Positions 62,851 to 64,000 of a DNA stretch of 64,000 nt are shown here, in pieces. Both the position numbers and the translations under genes were made by a program. The stretch comes from Stomorhina lunata (Eukaryota; Arthropoda; Insecta; Diptera; Rhiniidae), in contig OW121744.1 in assembly GCA_933228675.1 (NCBI GenBank), positions 18,061,978-18,125,977 on the forward strand, read 5' to 3'. How positions within the stretch are numbered: position 1 is the stretch's first letter; each line of letters opens with the position of its first letter. The notes beneath the pieces were generated by a model. It was not told the DNA's origin. It did no database searches and saw only the letters and a program-made list of their open reading frames with translations.

Positions 62851-63620
62851 AATAAAGAGTTTTCTATAGAAAACTTTTCATTTGGAAAGAGTTTTCAATC
62901 GAAAACTTTTCATTAGGAAAGAGTTTGCTATAAAAACTTTTCATTAGGGAAGAGTTTTTTTAGAAAACTTTTTATTAGGAAAAAGTTTTCTATAGAAAAC
63001 TTTTCATTAGGAAGAAGTTTTCTATATAAAACTTTTCATTAGGAAAAAGTTTTCTGTAGAAAACTTTTCATTAGGAAAAAGTTTTCTATAGAAAGCTTTT
63101 CATTAAGAAAGAGTTTTCTATAAAAAACTTTGCATTAGGAAAGAGTTTTCTATAGAAAACTTTTCAATAGGAAAAGTTTTCTATAGAAAACTATTCGTTA
63201 GAAAAAGTTTACTATACAAAACTTTTCATTAGGAAACATTTTTCTATAGAAAACTTTTCATTAGAAAAAACAGTTTTCTATAGAAAACTTTTCATTAGGA
63301 AACAGTTTTCTATAGAAAACTTTTCATTAGGAAAGAGTTTTCTATAGAAAACTTTTCATTAGTAAAGAGTTTTCTAGAGAAAACTTTGCATTAGGAAAGA
63401 CTTTTTATAGAAAACTTTTCATTGGGAAAGTGTTTTCTTTAGAAAACTTTTCATTGGGAAAGAGTTTTCTATAGAAATCTTTTTATTAGGAAAGAGTTTT
63501 CTATAGAAAACTTTTCATTAGGAAAGAGTTTTCTATAGAAAACTTTTTACAAGGAAAATGTTTTTCTATTAAACATTTGTTTATATAAAGAGTTTTCTAT
63601 TTAAAAAAGTTTCCTATAGA
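62851..63620. repeat. 32-bp palindromic satellite, about 23 copies (array N)
   Basis: The 32-bp unit contains the perfect 18-bp palindrome AGTTTTCTATAGAAAACT followed by TTTCATTAGGAAAG. It shares the inner palindrome TTTTCTATAGAAAA with the 31-bp array at 21622-26058 but has a different linker. Units are moderately diverged, with decay at both edges. Confidence 0.93.
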
Positions 63621-64000
63621 CAATTTTTTTCTATAAAAATCCACAATGTACCTTTTTTTTTTATAAAAAAGTACTTTGTTATCGGAATAGGCTCAATTTG
63701 TCCTTTTTGAGTACTTTCCTTTAAAAAAGCAAAAACACTTGGTTCTGTTTCGTACCTTTAATTACAAAAAACACCTTTTAAAGAAAAAATACAATTTATT
63801 TATAACACCGCGTTACACACATTCTGTCCCATGAACCAAATATACTTTTTCGGAAAGGGAACAAAAAATAAAAATACACGTGTATCGCCGATTTTCATGT
63901 ACACGTCAGAATTTTTTTTTTTTTGTGTTTTAAAATAAAGCTCGTAGTGTCCGTCTGTCTGCCTGTGAGAAAGAATTTGGATACGTTTTTAACCCTTTTT
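63621..64000. other. Spacer with a GTCY tract at the window end
   Basis: GTCCGTCTGTCTGCCTGTGAG starts at 63949 and resembles the core of the mini-me-like elements, so a further element may begin here and continue outside the window. No gene is visible. Confidence 0.4.

Overview
This is a very AT-rich, non-bacterial window. It looks like dipteran (fly) nuclear DNA, and most of it behaves like intron or intergenic sequence filled with tandem satellites. The organism call rests on three things seen here. There are copies of an approximately 800-bp element family with GTCY microsatellite cores and terminal hairpins, matching the fly mini-me/DINE-1 (Helitron-related) type. There is a tRNA-Ala-derived SINE. 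There is also a DD37E-spaced Tc1/mariner element. No bacterial-type gene, operon or CRISPR array is present. Most open reading frames longer than about 60 codons are accidents of 30-bp arrays, whose unit length is a multiple of three.

Host coding content is tiny. I can support three short exon candidates on the + strand. The first (7464-7684) opens with a good fly start context and ends at a GT donor. The second (20768-20824) is a 19-codon first exon ending at a consensus GTAAGT donor. The third (29895-29967) is an internal exon bracketed by a pyrimidine-rich acceptor and a CAG|GTGAAT donor. Their phases do not allow direct splicing to one another. They may be alternative first exons and an internal exon of one giant gene whose other exons lie outside the window, or parts of different genes. 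I could not name the protein(s).

Layout. 1-3290: 30-bp array. 3297-6486: transposon relic, 82-bp inverted repeat, and a 1.9-kb DINE/mini-me-like element. 6487-8926: exon candidate 1 and flanks. 8927-11580: leader plus 30-bp array. 11826-14001: SINE and an internally deleted DD37E element with TIRs and TA target sites. 14890-16330: 264-bp higher-order repeat. 16811-20460: AT array with a 0.68-0.71-kb higher-order repeat. 20768: exon candidate 2. 21622-26058: about 140 copies of a 31-bp unit built round a perfect 18-bp palindrome. 28081-31565: nested and tandem DINE/mini-me-like copies with exon candidate 3 between them. 32780-42115: three blocks of one 31-bp satellite in +, -, + orientation. 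43105-47530: 29-bp array. 48045-49890: 356-402-bp repeat. 51146-55690: degraded AT sequence with a perfect 31-bp hairpin. 55729-56527: intact DINE/mini-me-like copy. 57240-58175: array with about 24 perfect TGA[G/C]TCA (AP-1-type) sites. 58885-61165: the same leader plus 30-bp array as at 9 kb, carrying a Penelope/hammerhead-like insert. 62851-63620: 32-bp palindromic array.

The unifying theme is that many arrays of different sequence share a 29-32-bp period, and several share a TTTTCTATAGAAAA palindromic core. Roughly 38 kb of the 64 kb is tandem repeat. If the exon candidates belong to one gene, this is satellite-driven intron gigantism.
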